From the NCBI RefSeq assembly GCF_000189635.1, contig NW_002476085.1, positions 1 through 64,000 on the forward strand: a stretch of DNA of 64,000 nucleotides. Reading direction: 5' to 3'. The notes below the pieces were generated by a model. That model searched no databases. It was not told where the DNA came from and saw nothing but the letters and a program-made list of their open reading frames with translations. Source of the DNA: Tetrahymena thermophila SB210. Its lineage: Eukaryota; Ciliophora; Oligohymenophorea; Hymenostomatida; Tetrahymenidae. Of this stretch, positions 23,813 through 36,637 are shown in pieces. Each line of letters starts with the position of its first letter. Position 1 is the stretch's first letter. Position numbers and translations under genes: made by a program.

Positions 23813-26384
23813 ATGAATAGTAAAATTAAAATTATTTCTAAATAAATATGTTTTAAACTAAACTTATATCAAAAATTTTGATAATTCAGATTCTTTCTTC
23901 AAAAGTAGCCCCGCAAACCTTAAAAGGTAAGCTATAGAGACTCTTTAAGCAAGAAGAAGGATTAAGTTTAAAAAAAATAAAAATCTTAATTCACAAACGT
24001 CAGATAATCAGAATCACCAAGCTGATATAAGTAAGTAGGAAAAGGAACAGTTTGACAAGAAACTACAGTAATTTTAAGAAATTGATCTGTAAGCTTACAA
24101 TATAAATAATGGAACAATGGATATCTAAAAAAATAAAAACGAATCGTTTTTAACAGACTTGGCTAAATTCTCTGCTGCCCATAATCATGAAAAAAAGAAA
24201 ACATTTGATTTAGATGCTTTTCCTAGCATAAAAAAGTATATTAGGTAGTAAGCTACAGATATATCTAGGATAAGAAATGCTTCACCTTCGTTTTCTTCAT
24301 AACCTTAAAGCTAAAATCATTAATCAAGATTAAAGCTCATACTCGAGGAGCACTCAATACATAATTAGCCGAATTAATTAAATCTATAAAATAATAAAAA
24401 TGATGAAAATTTTCCAAGTTTTCCTGCTATTAATTCTCCTTAGTAAAATGAAATAGCTTTAACCACCCCTAAAAATTCATCTATCTTCACAACATAAACT
24501 ATAACCGGGAATGTTATAGGCTAAAAAATAAGATCTCAATCGGTTTAAAATTAATCTAAAATGCAAAAGACTGAAAGTAGCATTTAGGCTAACTACCTAC
24601 ATTTAAATTAGGGTAAATATCTTGATGATTTATCTAAAGAGTATTATATAAATGATGAAAATGGAACAGAGATACCTTCCATAGATGATTTTTTAAAAGA
24701 CAAAACTAAAATTAATTTCTTTAAACAAACTGTAAAACATAAATCTGTAAATTAATTACTTATTTAACTTACAATGTTTCAATTAAAATAATTGAACATT
24801 ACATTAAACAAATAGTTTTAATCTAAAAAGTAAGAATAAATTTTAATTTTAATTTAAAAACTAAAATAGAGATTAAGCAATATGGTATTGAAGCTTGAAA
24901 ATGATAAAATATAAATTAATTAGCTCTATAAAAATGATCCATACAAAAAACTTTTATAAAACATACCACTAACCTAAGTATTAGCTAATTTTTTGTATAA
25001 TATTTATATTTATCAACTTATTTATAGAAATATTAATCAAAAGCTCCAAGGAGGCTATTGCATTATAGTAACTTAGAGTCTGAGATGGATAGGAGTTCTT
25101 ATCTTGAAAATGATTTATCTTAAACTCTTTTAGCTCAAAATATTTCTTTTTTAGAAACTTTTAAGTAAATATTTTTTTATTAAATTATAAATTATATTTT
25201 CATTTAAAAAGAAATGATAAAGAGAAATCAGAACCTACTCAAACACCAAATAATTTATATTCCTCTTCTAATGATTTCTTTAACAACTAAGTGAGTGAAG
25301 ACCAACTCAAACAAATGTTTAGTTAAAACTACAAAAATATAGATTTTGATCAGATTATATAAGCTAAATAAAATAATATTGATCACTCTAGAATATAATT
25401 TCATTATTTTGCATAAAATATGATTAAAATACAGAAACAAAAATGTAAATATCATACTCATTTTTATATTTTTTTAAGAAAATTTATTATATTATTAAAA
25501 TATATTTAAAAATAACTCTTTTAAAAACAGAAAATTTAAATAAAAACACTTAAAACGTTTTAAACTATCAGATATGGAATAGAAAGGACAATATGATTTA
25601 AAAGATAAAACTAATTGATGATTAATCATAACTTCTATAAGATAATGGAGTTGATAATAATTAATTATCTACTAATTCTGTTTCTAATTTTAATTAGGAT
25701 TCTACTAAAAATCTATCAACTAAAAAATGGTTTTAAACAAAGAAAAAACTCAGCAAATAATTCAGCCAGAGCATATAAATAAATAAAATATAATCCTACT
25801 AATTGAATCAATTTTTGATCTATCTAAAAGAAGAATATGAAAAGCATATTGAAGAAAATGAAAAAATGTTTTTAAAATATATCAAATAATAATTAGAGTT
25901 AGGAAAGATTATTGATGAGAAATAAATGAATGATATAATTTATAACCATTTAATAGATATAAACTCTCATTTTGCTCAAAAGTCAAAATAATATATTTTA
26001 AATGAGAAACCTGTATTCAAATAAATTCATAAAAATACTGCTATAACTGAAGAAAACGAGTAAGATGTAGATACAAATTTTGAAAAACCACAAAACTAGT
26101 CAACTAAAATGAAAAATTAAATTCTTTAATAAAATTTATAATCTTAAAATAGCAATTATTAAAGATAAATGAGATATAAAAGAGTTGGTAAAGAACTTAA
26201 AAAACTTAATACTGGTCTTAGTAATTACTCAATTGAAGAAAAAAAGTAACAAAATCAATTTTAAGATGGAAGAATCACTGAAGAATCATACTTTGATCCA
26301 ATAATTACATCTTATACTTTAAATACTAACTAAAACTTAAAAACAAACTTGAGAAATCATACCAGGATTAACTCTTTTTGTTGA
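23813..26384 (+). CDS. Hypothetical Asn/Gln-rich protein, 782 aa
   Basis: Five exons with introns at 23850-23889, 24978-25027, 25165-25211 and 25445-25530; spliced length is in frame and ends at TGA 26382-26384. The start is the least certain part: the long frame has no early ATG, and a 40-nt first intron joins it to ATG 23813 in the right phase. The N terminus is short and basic (AIETLQARRRIKFKK). The middle is low-complexity with many Asn, Gln and Ser. Residues around 285-355 look like coiled coil (LQLTMFQLKQLNITLNKQF). The C-terminal third is charged (EEEYEKHIEENEKMFLKYI) and ends RYKRVGKELKKLNTG...FCC-like. No domain was recognised. Confidence 0.7.
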
Positions 26385-27013
26385 AATAGATTTTTTCGTA
26401 CTTTTAACAAATAGATTTATTTTCAATAATAAAAAATTTCTATTAATTATTAGAAATCATTAATTTTTAATGAAAATTATTTAAATTTATTGAAGTCTCT
26501 TTTTCTAAGGAATTATATTTATCAGATAATAAAAATCTATTTTATTTTTAAATTTAAAATAATTTACTGATTTTTTGATTAATTAAAATTAAATTTCAAA
26601 AGAAATAAAATCAAAATTTATGAGGAAATTTTAAAAATAAAAAGAATTATTTTGAAATTTCATTTAATTTAAATTAGAAATGTATCTATTACATTTCATC
26701 TAATCTTTTAGAATAAATAAGTTTTACTGGTAAGGCATTTCTAATCAAATAATTTGCTGCTAAAAATTGCTCTATATCAAATTATATTATTACTATTTTT
26801 AATAAATCTGATGACCTTTATTTTTTTTAACTATGCCTTTCTATTAAAATTGAATAAAATATCTTTTTATCTAAGGAAAAACATTGCCTAAGATAAATTA
26901 TTTGTATTATTAAAAAGCTATTAAGAGGATTTTTAATAATTCTAATTTTACAAAAACTATCAAAATTCTTATCAGATTCTAAAGAATATTAAAGCTTAAA
27001 GATTTATACAAAA
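26385..27013. other. Intergenic, same-strand genes
   Basis: AT-rich spacer of 0.63 kb. Around 26655-26705 there are two related TTTCATYTAAT stretches. Nothing else was recognised. Confidence 0.55.
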
Positions 27014-28504
27014 ATGATATTTTTCTTTGAAATACCAGAAATTAAGGATAACGTGAATATAGAATAACTAGCTAAGCCTGAAGCTAAAGCAGATTAACAA
27101 GCATAGCAATACCTTAATCATGTGGATTCATTAAGAAATTAGTATAAAAATGTTATGACAAAAGAAAAAATCATTGAAATCATGAAATTAAATGATGGTA
27201 TCCTTAACTACAAGAAAATATTTGATGATTATCTAAAGACAAACGTTGAAGTGGTAATAAAACTTTTTATTTTCTCATTATTTATCTAAAATATATTTTT
27301 TTAAACAAATAGTTGGCACTTGTAGGCTTTAGATAATACAATGTCCCTAGCTTTAAATACAAAACATTTATTTCAAAAAACATATAAGAATACACAACAA
27401 ACTAAAATTGTAAGATTAAAAGAATAATTAAATGACGAATATATTAAAATTTTATTATTAGCAAATTAGGAAGCATGCGCAGCAGAAATAATGATGGCTA
27501 GGTATTCTTATGCATTCAGCTTTTAACTAGATGCATTCCCTCACTTAAACTACGTTCTCTAAAACATTCATAATACATTCAACTTAACTTAAGAATATAA
27601 AGAAATGAATAAGTTCATGTAATAATTTTATTAATAAATAAAATAGTATTGATTAATTTTTTTTTAAATAATATTCATAGCGCTGAACTCGATACAGCTA
27701 TTGAGACTTTTAAAACTGGAATTTAACCTATAGAAAGATTATATAATGTGATCAATGATGTTTTATATTTCTTGGTCTAAAGATAACAATTTTTGATTCC
27801 AGAGTTCAAATAAACCGTTTTCTATTCTGTCAAATTGTAATTATTTTTTTTTTCAATTAAATATTTTATTAAAATTTTGTTAAGTATTTTTTTAGTAAAT
27901 AATAATTTTTTTTTTTAAATTTTAGAATATTAGAAACTAGTGTTAACTCTTTATATGCTGAAAAATTAAGATTGTAAAAAGACTTCAAAGGATTGAGTTA
28001 GATTTGCAGAGCTTCTTTTACAAAATTAACTTAAGCTCATTCTAGATTTTTAGAAATAAAACAAGAAATTAGAGATGATATTATGGTATTTTTAGAATCT
28101 GCCCTTCTATTCTGGAAAGGCTATGGTTTATGGGCTTTACTCAATTTACATTAATAAGATATTGAATATGATCGTTTTAAAGCTAAGAGCTTTACCTAAC
28201 TTTCTTATGAAGTTACAGAAATTTCAAAATATATCAAAGAGTAGCTTCTTCCATAATACAATGGATTAAAACTAGATACTGATTATTTTGATTACGGATA
28301 TGGAATTCTCAAGCAATTGGTCCTCCCATAATGTGAAAGGTAAAATCTTTAAAATTGTTACTAAAATATAAAATTTTTTATTTTGACAATAGATGTTTAG
28401 CAGTACACAATTTATAAAGACATAATGAAGTCATAGTTCTAACACCAGATTAAATATATGCATAAGTAGAACCTAAAGATGACTTTGTCCTTGCTTAAAA
28501 ATGA
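27014..28504 (+). CDS. Hypothetical all-helical protein, 404 aa
   Basis: Five exons; introns 27254-27325, 27619-27680, 27837-27925 and 28340-28392 all keep frame, with stop TGA 28502-28504. The protein is balanced in composition, unlike its low-complexity neighbours, and looks mostly alpha-helical: EKIIEIMKLNDGILNYKKIF, LLLANQEACAAEIMMARYSY, FKTGIQPIERLYNVINDVLY and DIMVFLESALLFWKGYGLWA. A Cys pair (CERC) sits near the C terminus. No signal peptide; the hydrophobic stretches are too short or too polar for confident membrane helices. The family is not recognised, but the regular composition suggests a conserved folded protein. Confidence 0.75.
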
Positions 28505-30438
28505 ATAAAAATATAATGTTACCCTCATTTAAAAAATTAAGATTTATTTTTAAAATTATTTTATTTTGTAATTTGTATTTATAATCATGCAAACTATATT
28601 CTCCATTATAAAAAAGCTTAATTAATTTTATTGATTGAAAATATAAATTTTTAATAAAAATTATTTAAAAAAAGAATCACTCTCACACTTATTATAAACT
28701 ATTTGAAAATAATAAAAAAATTTTTTTTTTGACAAAATAATGAATGATATTTCATAAATAAGAAATATTTACTTGCTTTAATTAGGACTAATAAAAAAAT
28801 ATCTTTTGTCTATTTTAATTCAAGAAATAAGTTTAAAAAATTTTCTTATTCAATAAAGAAAAAATCAAATAATTTTTTTAAGAAATAAATTAAAAAAACA
28901 AAAAGGAAAAATAAAATCTCAAATCAAATTTACAATTCTCAAATTGAAAAGTTTTTTAAATCCCCAATACTAAACTAAGAGCATACTCTTGATCTACTAA
29001 GAATAAGAAGCTCTTACCTTTCTCGGCTATTTTGATTCAATTAACTAGCCTTAATGTGTTTCCTATCACACATGTGATAAATATACTCTGACATTCACAT
29101 AAAGCTAGTTTTTTGATGCGCTCAAATACAATTTGAATAGATTTTAAATTTTTGATTTGATTGATAATAAAAATGATATAAAAATGAATTATGATTTTTG
29201 ATATCGCCTGTATAATCAAAAAACCTAAAACCACCCAACTAACATCATCATTATCTTAAATTTTCTTTTTATAAATTCAATTTTTCTCATAATTCTTCAT
29301 TTAAATACTTGATTTTTCTATAAAACATAGATTCATTTCATAAGTCTCTTAGAATAAATAAATAAAAAAATAAAATTTAATTTTGAATAAATATAAGAAA
29401 AAAAATTTGAAAATAAAAAATAAGAAAAAAATAAGAAAGCTTAATAAAACCAAAACTAAAAATGAATAAAAATAAATTAATTAATTAAATGAAATAAAAA
29501 GATAAATAATAATAAAAATACACCCAAGAAAAATAAATATCTTCATACAAATATAAAAGTTATGTCTTTTTTTAAATTATTAAGTTTCGTAAGCATTTCT
29601 TAGTTTTTATTTATCTAACGAATATAATAAATAATATTTTTATATTTATTGAAAATTTCCACTTTATTTTTGTTAAAATTTTATTTGTATTCTTTAAGAT
29701 ATTTTTTCTTTTCTTTTAATTATTAGCAAAGTAAAAAAATATATCTTTTTATGCCTTAAATTATTTTTATGATAAATACATAAATTTAAATATAATATTC
29801 AAATTAAAAATTTACTAAAGTATACATACAGACAATTTATATTAACATCTTAAATAATAATTATTGATTTTAATGTCAATTACTAATATTTATTTTTATT
29901 TTTTTATATAGTCACAGAATTATTTTCCTGAGAAGAATTTTATTCCTAAATATCTTAAATTAAGCTGCTTGAAATAAAACATTCTTAAAGTATAGCTTTT
30001 ATTGAAAAAATTCTGTTGTTAATTATTCACTTATAAGATTTAATAAATAATTTCTTATTTTAATATTTTTAATATATTTTTACATATTTATTTATTTATA
30101 TATTTTATAGTTAAAATTAATTTTAATCAAACTGATTAAACTACATTTTTTATTTTAAAAATAAATATTAAGAGCTTTTAACAAATTAAAAAAAAATATT
30201 AAATATTTTTCAAGTTTTATTATTTAAGTTCTCAAATAGCTTTTATTTGACACTATTAGAGCGAAAATTAATTGGAATAAACCAATTCGAAAATATTTTT
30301 TTTTAGTTTTTGCTGTTATTATTATTAAGCTTTTTTTGTTTAATTTATTAGTATACGTTTTTTAAGATAATAATTGTTAAGTTAAATAATTTTAATTTGC
30401 TTAAATTTCTATCAATTTTGTTTTTTTTATTGAATTTC
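28505..30438. other. Convergent intergenic region, 1.9 kb
   Basis: The longest spacer in the window. Most of it is extremely AT-rich with no open frame. The exception is a G+C-richer, strongly hairpin-forming patch at 28976-29114 (listed as candidate RNA). No other gene was seen. Confidence 0.6.
28976..29114 (+). ncRNA. Candidate structured RNA with 3' T run
   Basis: In an otherwise AT-only spacer this patch can fold into several stems. TAAGAGC (28976-28982) pairs with GCTCTTA (29010-29016). AACTAGC-C-TTAATGTG (29043-29058) pairs almost perfectly with CACATAAA-GCTAGTT (29096-29110), enclosing a perfect hairpin TATCAC/GTGATA (29064-29069, 29074-29079). The outer stem is followed at once by T6 (29109-29114), the pattern of a polymerase III transcript end. 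The TTTCTCGGC stretch at 29020-29028 recalls the start of U2 snRNA, but the GTAGTA branch-point recognition sequence is missing. Identity is unknown and the 5' end is a guess. Confidence 0.45.
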
Positions 30439-33400
30439 TCATATTTTTTGAATGTTAGAATAAATATTTTACTAATTCTCTTTATGGATTCTTGAGTGCT
30501 TTTAAATCGAATCCAATAACTTCTGCGAATAGTTAGTATTGCTTGAAACTTTCTTCTAATTTATTGGAGTTAGTTGCAAATTATTTTATGAGATAATATA
30601 TGGCTTCTGAGTTTAACTTTATATGAAACTTTCTTTTACTTGTTGTCCATTTGAATTTAAAAATGAGCTTGTTGCTGTATTATTCTCAAGCTAATTCTGG
30701 CTAATTTAATTTTGTTTAACAGGACTTATATTACTCTTTTGCTTATACATCCTTTTATTTAATAAGTTAAAAATGATTTAAAATTATTCAAATAAAAAAA
30801 GAATGTTTACATTAAATCTCTATATACTTCTTCTTGAGATTTTTAAGGAATATTTTTATCATTTGCTTCATTTGTTATGAAATACTTTTGATTTGATAAG
30901 ATATTAGTTTTATATGATATCTTAGTAGGATCATTAGTCATCTATTAAATTTGAGAGGGAACTGAGCGTGGGGATACTGTATCAGTCAGATGCATTGCTT
31001 ATGAGTTTGTAGAAAAAACCTCAATATTATTTGCTTAATTATCCGATAATTGATAGATATAATCCTATTTTGATTTCATTTATTATTATTAAATAGTTTT
31101 TTATATATGGTCTATTTCTTAGATTTAAAGAGATTAAAGATAGTCATTATTATTGTTATTTCCATTCATACTTTTCATGTCAACCATCTTACTGTTAGCT
31201 TTACCCTTAGCATTGATGTAGTTTTTGTTTGAGCCATTTGTTAAATTACTATAAGATTCAGCATCGGTAGATTAAAAAAGTAAGTCATCATCCTCATTCA
31301 AAGAAATTCTAGCAACATTCATTTTTTTAATTTTATTCATGATTATTTAAGTCATGTCTTTTTTACCTGAAATTTAGTATGCATTTTATTGAGAGGAAGC
31401 ATTCATTTAAGGAGTATAGCTTAAATTATAAGTATTGCTGCTATATGTTCCTAAACTATTGTTATTGTTGTTGCTGTAACAATTGCTACCTTATATTCCT
31501 TTAACTAAACCATTTTATTTTGGCGATTACTGAGATTGATATTGAGGTTTTACATCTGATATCATTTTTTTAACAGGACTTGCTCTTACAGGTTATATTA
31601 TTGATTTTTCTTTTGAGTTAGGAATTTAATTTTTTTAATTTACTTAACTTAGAGCATCAGAAAATCCACCTGGTGGTGATGCTGTTTGTTGCAAGATACG
31701 ATTTTGATTTTCTCCAAATTATTACTAAATTTGAGATTATTCACTTTGTCTGTTACTATGCTAACCACTTTTTGAAATTTAGTAAGCATTTGAAACTCTT
31801 GTTGATGGGTTATTTGCAGCATAATTTTAAGTAATTAAATAGTTCATAGACTATGCATTTTAAAGTTAATTTATAGTTTGCATTGAATGTGGCACTTAAT
31901 TAATTTAATTAGTTTGCTCATTGATTTTAATTGTATTTTAATGTAATTATCTCAAAGCAGAGTTATTGCCATTGTTTGAATCATAATTATTAGAAATATT
32001 ATTATTGTATTAAGGGGTATTGCTATTCTGTTGAATGCTTATACTTTATTAATTGCTGCTACGGTAAGATGCTGGAGATTTCAATTAGTTATTGATTATA
32101 TTATTGTTATTAAAAGGTGAAGCACCGCTTGCTTATGTATTAAAATGGAAAATATCAGATTAATCTTGGCTATTATTAATATAAATATTATTGTTTTAAT
32201 TATTAAAGTTATTGGTTAAGTCGTTTTATAAAGAAGAGTAGCGCTTAAGAGGAAGTGGGTAACTGCTAGGTTATTAAACTTAAGGTGCTTGATTAGCTTG
32301 GTAAGCAGAAGACTAAGATATAATTGATGGGTATTAATGTAGTGTATTACTTCCTATCATATTTGAGGAGTGATGAGACATAATCTGACTTTGATATGGT
32401 GAAACGCTCAAATCTGAAAAGGAATTTTTCTAATATTGTTGATTGCTATTAGCATTTGTCTCTTAGTTCTATTAGTTGAGATTAAGCATATTTTGAGAAT
32501 AATTTGTGCTTAGTTGTTATTGGTTATTATAGACTTAGTATTATGAGTTATTTTGTTAATTTTAGGATAGATTTATAGATTAATTGCTTGAATCCTGGTG
32601 CTTACTTCCAGTTTTTTGCTTATGTACATTTTAGTATTTCTCTTAAATTTTTAAGAATGTAGTGTCAGGTGATTTAGGAGCTGCGAATTCATCTTAAGAA
32701 CTATTTCTGCTTATTGGGGATTTATTTTAAACATGATTAGAGTTAGGATTATTAGTATTTGTAGATATTAGGGAATTGGAGTTATTTAAACTGTTTCTGT
32801 TTGAGATTTAAGAAGAATTTTATCTAGAATCCTTCTTTACTATATATTATGTGACTTGCTCACCTTGTGAACGACTAGAGTATGAATTTGTTCTCATTTA
32901 ATCTAAATTAATTTTTGTTAAAGGAATAGATTTATTAATAATTTATGTTTTTTTGATGCTGCTAGCACTTTAATCCTTTTGTTTTCTTGAAGGAGTGTGG
33001 ACAATTTATTTGAGAGAGTTGTTACTTCCATTGTTAGTAGAATCTCCTTAAGTACGAATCCTTTTACAGCTACTAGTGAGAGATTTTATTGAGCCTTAAG
33101 TCTTAATCGTGTTATCATAACTTTTTATTTAATAATATGAGAAAAAAGTTACATATTTTTGCTGAAAAATGTAGACAATATAAAAAAATGATTAAAACTA
33201 CAATTTATAAGCGTCTTAATCTCTTAATCAGTATTATAGAAAGTTTTCACAAATTATAATAAAAAACTATATGTTAGAAAAAATATCAAACTAACAAACT
33301 AAATAACTAACTCGCCACTCAAAGAATAATTGAAGTTAATTAATTAATTTCTATTTTTTATAGTTTATATTAAAGTAAAAACTATTTCCTTTTAATTTGA

Positions 33401-34887
33401 AGGTTTGAAAAGAGTTTAATATTTTATACTTTTTTCTAATGTTTAGCAATAAATTTGAGAGGTTTATAATCAATTTAATTTATATTTTTTTGTAAACTAA
33501 TAAGATAGTTCTAATGTGTATAATAACTTATTCATTTCTATTCTCATATCAAATTTTGATTTATTTTTAAATTCAAAAGTGATCAATTTTTAGATTAAGA
33601 AATCAGGCAATTTAATATTTGAAATTTATCTCCATTTTATATTACAAATACCATTTATTTGCCATACTATTTTAATAATTTGCAATCATTAATTAAATAC
33701 CAATTCTTTATAACTAAAATATTTTTCATTTATTTTATGTATTTAGAGTGAAAAATTTAATATTTTGAAAATTGTTATTTATTTATGATACTCAATTTTC
33801 TAAAATAAGTATGAAATATTTTAAAAAAATTAAATTTATTATACCTTTGGTCATGAACAGAACAATTATCTGATACCTAAGTATTCCATTAATCTCTATT
33901 CAATTAATCACTTAATCTTTATTAGCCTGCTTGCAGATTGTTTGTTTTAGCTATATTCAATGCGCTATTATTCAAACTATTATTAAATGGTGATTGGCTT
34001 CTATTATCTAAGTTATGGATTTATTTTAATTTATTCCATTCTCCTTCCAATTCGTTTATTGACTGATGTATTTTTTTATTTTGATCTTCTGAATTTTATC
34101 TGCCTTTACTTACATCTCTTTATTTATGCAAATTAAATCTATCTGCAATTCTAGCTTGCATAGGTGAGTTTTCTTCAGTGCCAGAATAATTGGTCATCAT
34201 CTTAACTTGAAAGCGCTCCTGCTATAAATCACGCAATTCAAAATGGATGCTTGTTGCACTATGACATTTAGCTTAACCTTAATTCATGCTACTATTTAAA
34301 TAATTAATGTTGCTTATACTTGGAGTTGCGCTTATTTGCATATTTTACTAATTACTGCTATTCTATTTCATCAAACTCGCTGTCTTATCGAAAAGTAGAT
34401 TTTAATTAATATTTTGCTATTAAGAAGAAGTGTTATTATTATTGCTAAAGAGATAACTATTGTTTCCTGAATAAGGAGATTAATTTCTGCAGCCACCATT
34501 ATTGCTTTAAGACAGAGCCCCAGCTTGATAGCTATTAATTGGCTAAATATGGAAAGGAGAATTTTAAGCTGATGACTATGTAGCTATTTTATAGTCAACT
34601 GATTCATACAAGAAATTCTAAGGTTACCTAGAAGAATCTGACTATTATTGTAATATTTTTTTTTGTATAGTCTAAGGACTTGAATACAAATATTATTATT
34701 ACTGCTACTGCTACTAAAGTTATTGCTACTGTTATTAGGATTAGAGCTAATTAGTAAAAAGATTTGCAGCTATCTTATGATAAGAGTTTGAGTTATTTGC
34801 TCCACTCATATTATTTATTTTAGAATAGTCGCTGCTGCTCTGAGCTACGTGTAAGATGGGTTTTAATAACTAATTATTAGTATTCAT
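30439..34887 (-). CDS. Asn/Gln/Ser-rich (prion-like) protein, 1,221 aa
   Basis: ATG at 34887, TGA at 30439-30441, introns 33121-33844 (724 nt, the largest here) and 30752-30810; spliced length in frame. Nearly the whole protein is low complexity, rich in Asn, Gln and Ser with homopolymeric Gln and Asn tracts (for example around 34693-34722 and 32140-32220). A more regular charged part at residues 230-300 (VHSATSIHFELRDLQQERFQ, QVKMMTNYSGTEENSP, QSINELEGEWNKLKQIH) may be a short coiled coil. A second (KIKKMNVARISLNEDDDLLF) lies near residue 930. No domain is recognised. Such proteins often sit in RNA granules, but nothing here proves it. The large intron could hide a missed exon, or two genes could be present; the join is in phase. 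Confidence 0.75.
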
Positions 34888-36637
34888 GATTTTGAAATTA
34901 TTTGTATAAATGGCACTATGAACCACTCTCCTAACAATATTATGCTTTAAATAAGTCTACTTTCAGTTGATCAAAGTAAAAATTCTTTTAAATAAAAAAG
35001 TGTGTTTTTATTTATGTTTGATTGTCTTTATGTATTTATGTATGCTGGAGCCTTCACAGTCTCTTTCCTAAACTATTAAATATTTGATATATAATTTAAT
35101 TATGCAATTTTATTGATGAATAGGCTGCTTGTTTCTTTTATTATTTATTTAATAATTGATGTTTGTTTCTATTTATTAATTTTTATAATTTAGTTTAATA
35201 TTGTTATGATATTTTAATAAAATATGTGAATAATTAAAATTTTGAAGGATTTAATATATTTGTTAAAAGCTATGCAATTTCTTTGCTGATTTTTTCATCA
35301 TTTTTGGTTAAATTTACAATATTTTATGGTTTATATATCTATAATCGCGTTTATAGGCCATAATTTATTTTGCTTATTTTTCATTTAAGCAAAAACTAAT
35401 TCAATTAGCTTCTTGTTTATATTTATGAGGAACTATAACTCTCAGTCTTGTTTTCTACTTTTCTTTAATAATCGCAAATAAGTGATATCATAAAAAACTA
35501 ATAATTTAGCTGGCTTTAAAATTTTACATAACTTATGAGTTCAAATTCGTTATAAATAAGAAATAAGTTCATCAGTATTTTATAAATGAATAAATTTAAT
35601 TTTTGTTTGGTGATCTATCTTTCTTTAAAAATTTATATTATTTATTTATCAAGTAAAATAATAATAAAAATTGTTTAATTTCTTTTTTCACTAATTTTAT
35701 TTTAATCAAACCAATTTACTTCTCTCTATTTTTTAACACTTCAAACTATTTTCTAGTGGACAATCCATTTTAATTAATTAATTCATTATCTTAGATTAAT
35801 TCTACTTTCATATATGTGAAAGTGGAATACATATTTATTAAAAAATCTAAGCTTAACCATAGTCGCCCTACAGCATCATAAATACACCAAAGAAAAAATT
35901 AAAAACTTTAAATTAATTAGTTTGATTGGTTTAAAGCTAAATATTTTATGCATATTACAAAAAATTTTTAAATAATATCAAAGAAATGATATTTTAATAA
36001 TTTTAATTGTTATTCTTAATAAGTATTTATTAATATTTTTAAAATGAAAATAATATTCAAAAAGTATAATTTTACCTATATTTTAATCAATTAAATGTTT
36101 TTATTTTTACATTTAAAATTACATAGCGATTAAATGGCTGGGCTTGTAAAAAATGTGAGGGATTTAAGTATATATAGCCAGATGATTTTATATCTCCACT
36201 TTATAACTTTAAATGAAAAATGTATTTGATTAGATGAAATTAAATCTCTTTAATTTTTATGCAGATATTCATCTATTGGGCATGTTTTCATTTAAGAAAA
36301 GCTTTTTTTATCAAAAAATGAAAGTAATAAAAAAGAAGTATTTGGTTTGGGTGAATTAGTATTTGCAGCAAGCTATCAAATTATATTTTCAACAATTTAA
36401 AATTATAGAATATAAAATAGAAATAAATCTATAAAAGTTTAGATTAAATATAAAATAATTATTGAGATTTTGAATAAAAATAATTCGTTTATATTAAAAC
36501 AATATATAAATAAATAATTTATGAATGATTTAATACAAATCTGGTTTGGATTCAATTATTTAATAAAATATTTATAATCAATTTGTATCTATTAGTAGCA
36601 TTATTAATAATTTACCAAGTAATAATAAATAGTAGAA
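34888..36637. other. Divergent intergenic region, 1.75 kb
   Basis: Promoter region of two divergent genes. An inverted repeat ACTTTCA/TGAAAGT lies at 35804-35823. At 36134-36229 a short ORF (MAGLVKNVRDLSIYSQM...) and at 36259-36400 a protein-like frame (around KEVFGLGELVFAASYQ) are richer in G+C than the spacer and might be exons of an unrecognised small gene; I could not find a convincing splice model. The rest is AT-rich and empty. Confidence 0.5.
35804..35823. repeat. Short inverted repeat
   Basis: Perfect 7-base arms ACTTTCA and TGAAAGT around TATATG, in the middle of a divergent promoter region. Possible regulatory palindrome; function unknown. Confidence 0.5.

Noticed and set aside
28961-28970. 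TCCCCAAT as a telomerase RNA template
   Set aside because: The template needs about one and a half repeats (CAACCCCAA); only CCCCAA is present and the nearby folds do not match telomerase RNA.
29010-29040. U2 snRNA start-like stretch
   Set aside because: Only about ten bases match; the branch-point recognition sequence and Sm site expected downstream are missing.
29037-29234. Minus-strand hydrophobic ORF of 65 codons
   Set aside because: It lacks an ATG, overlaps the strong stems of the candidate RNA, and has a composition expected of AT-rich spacer.
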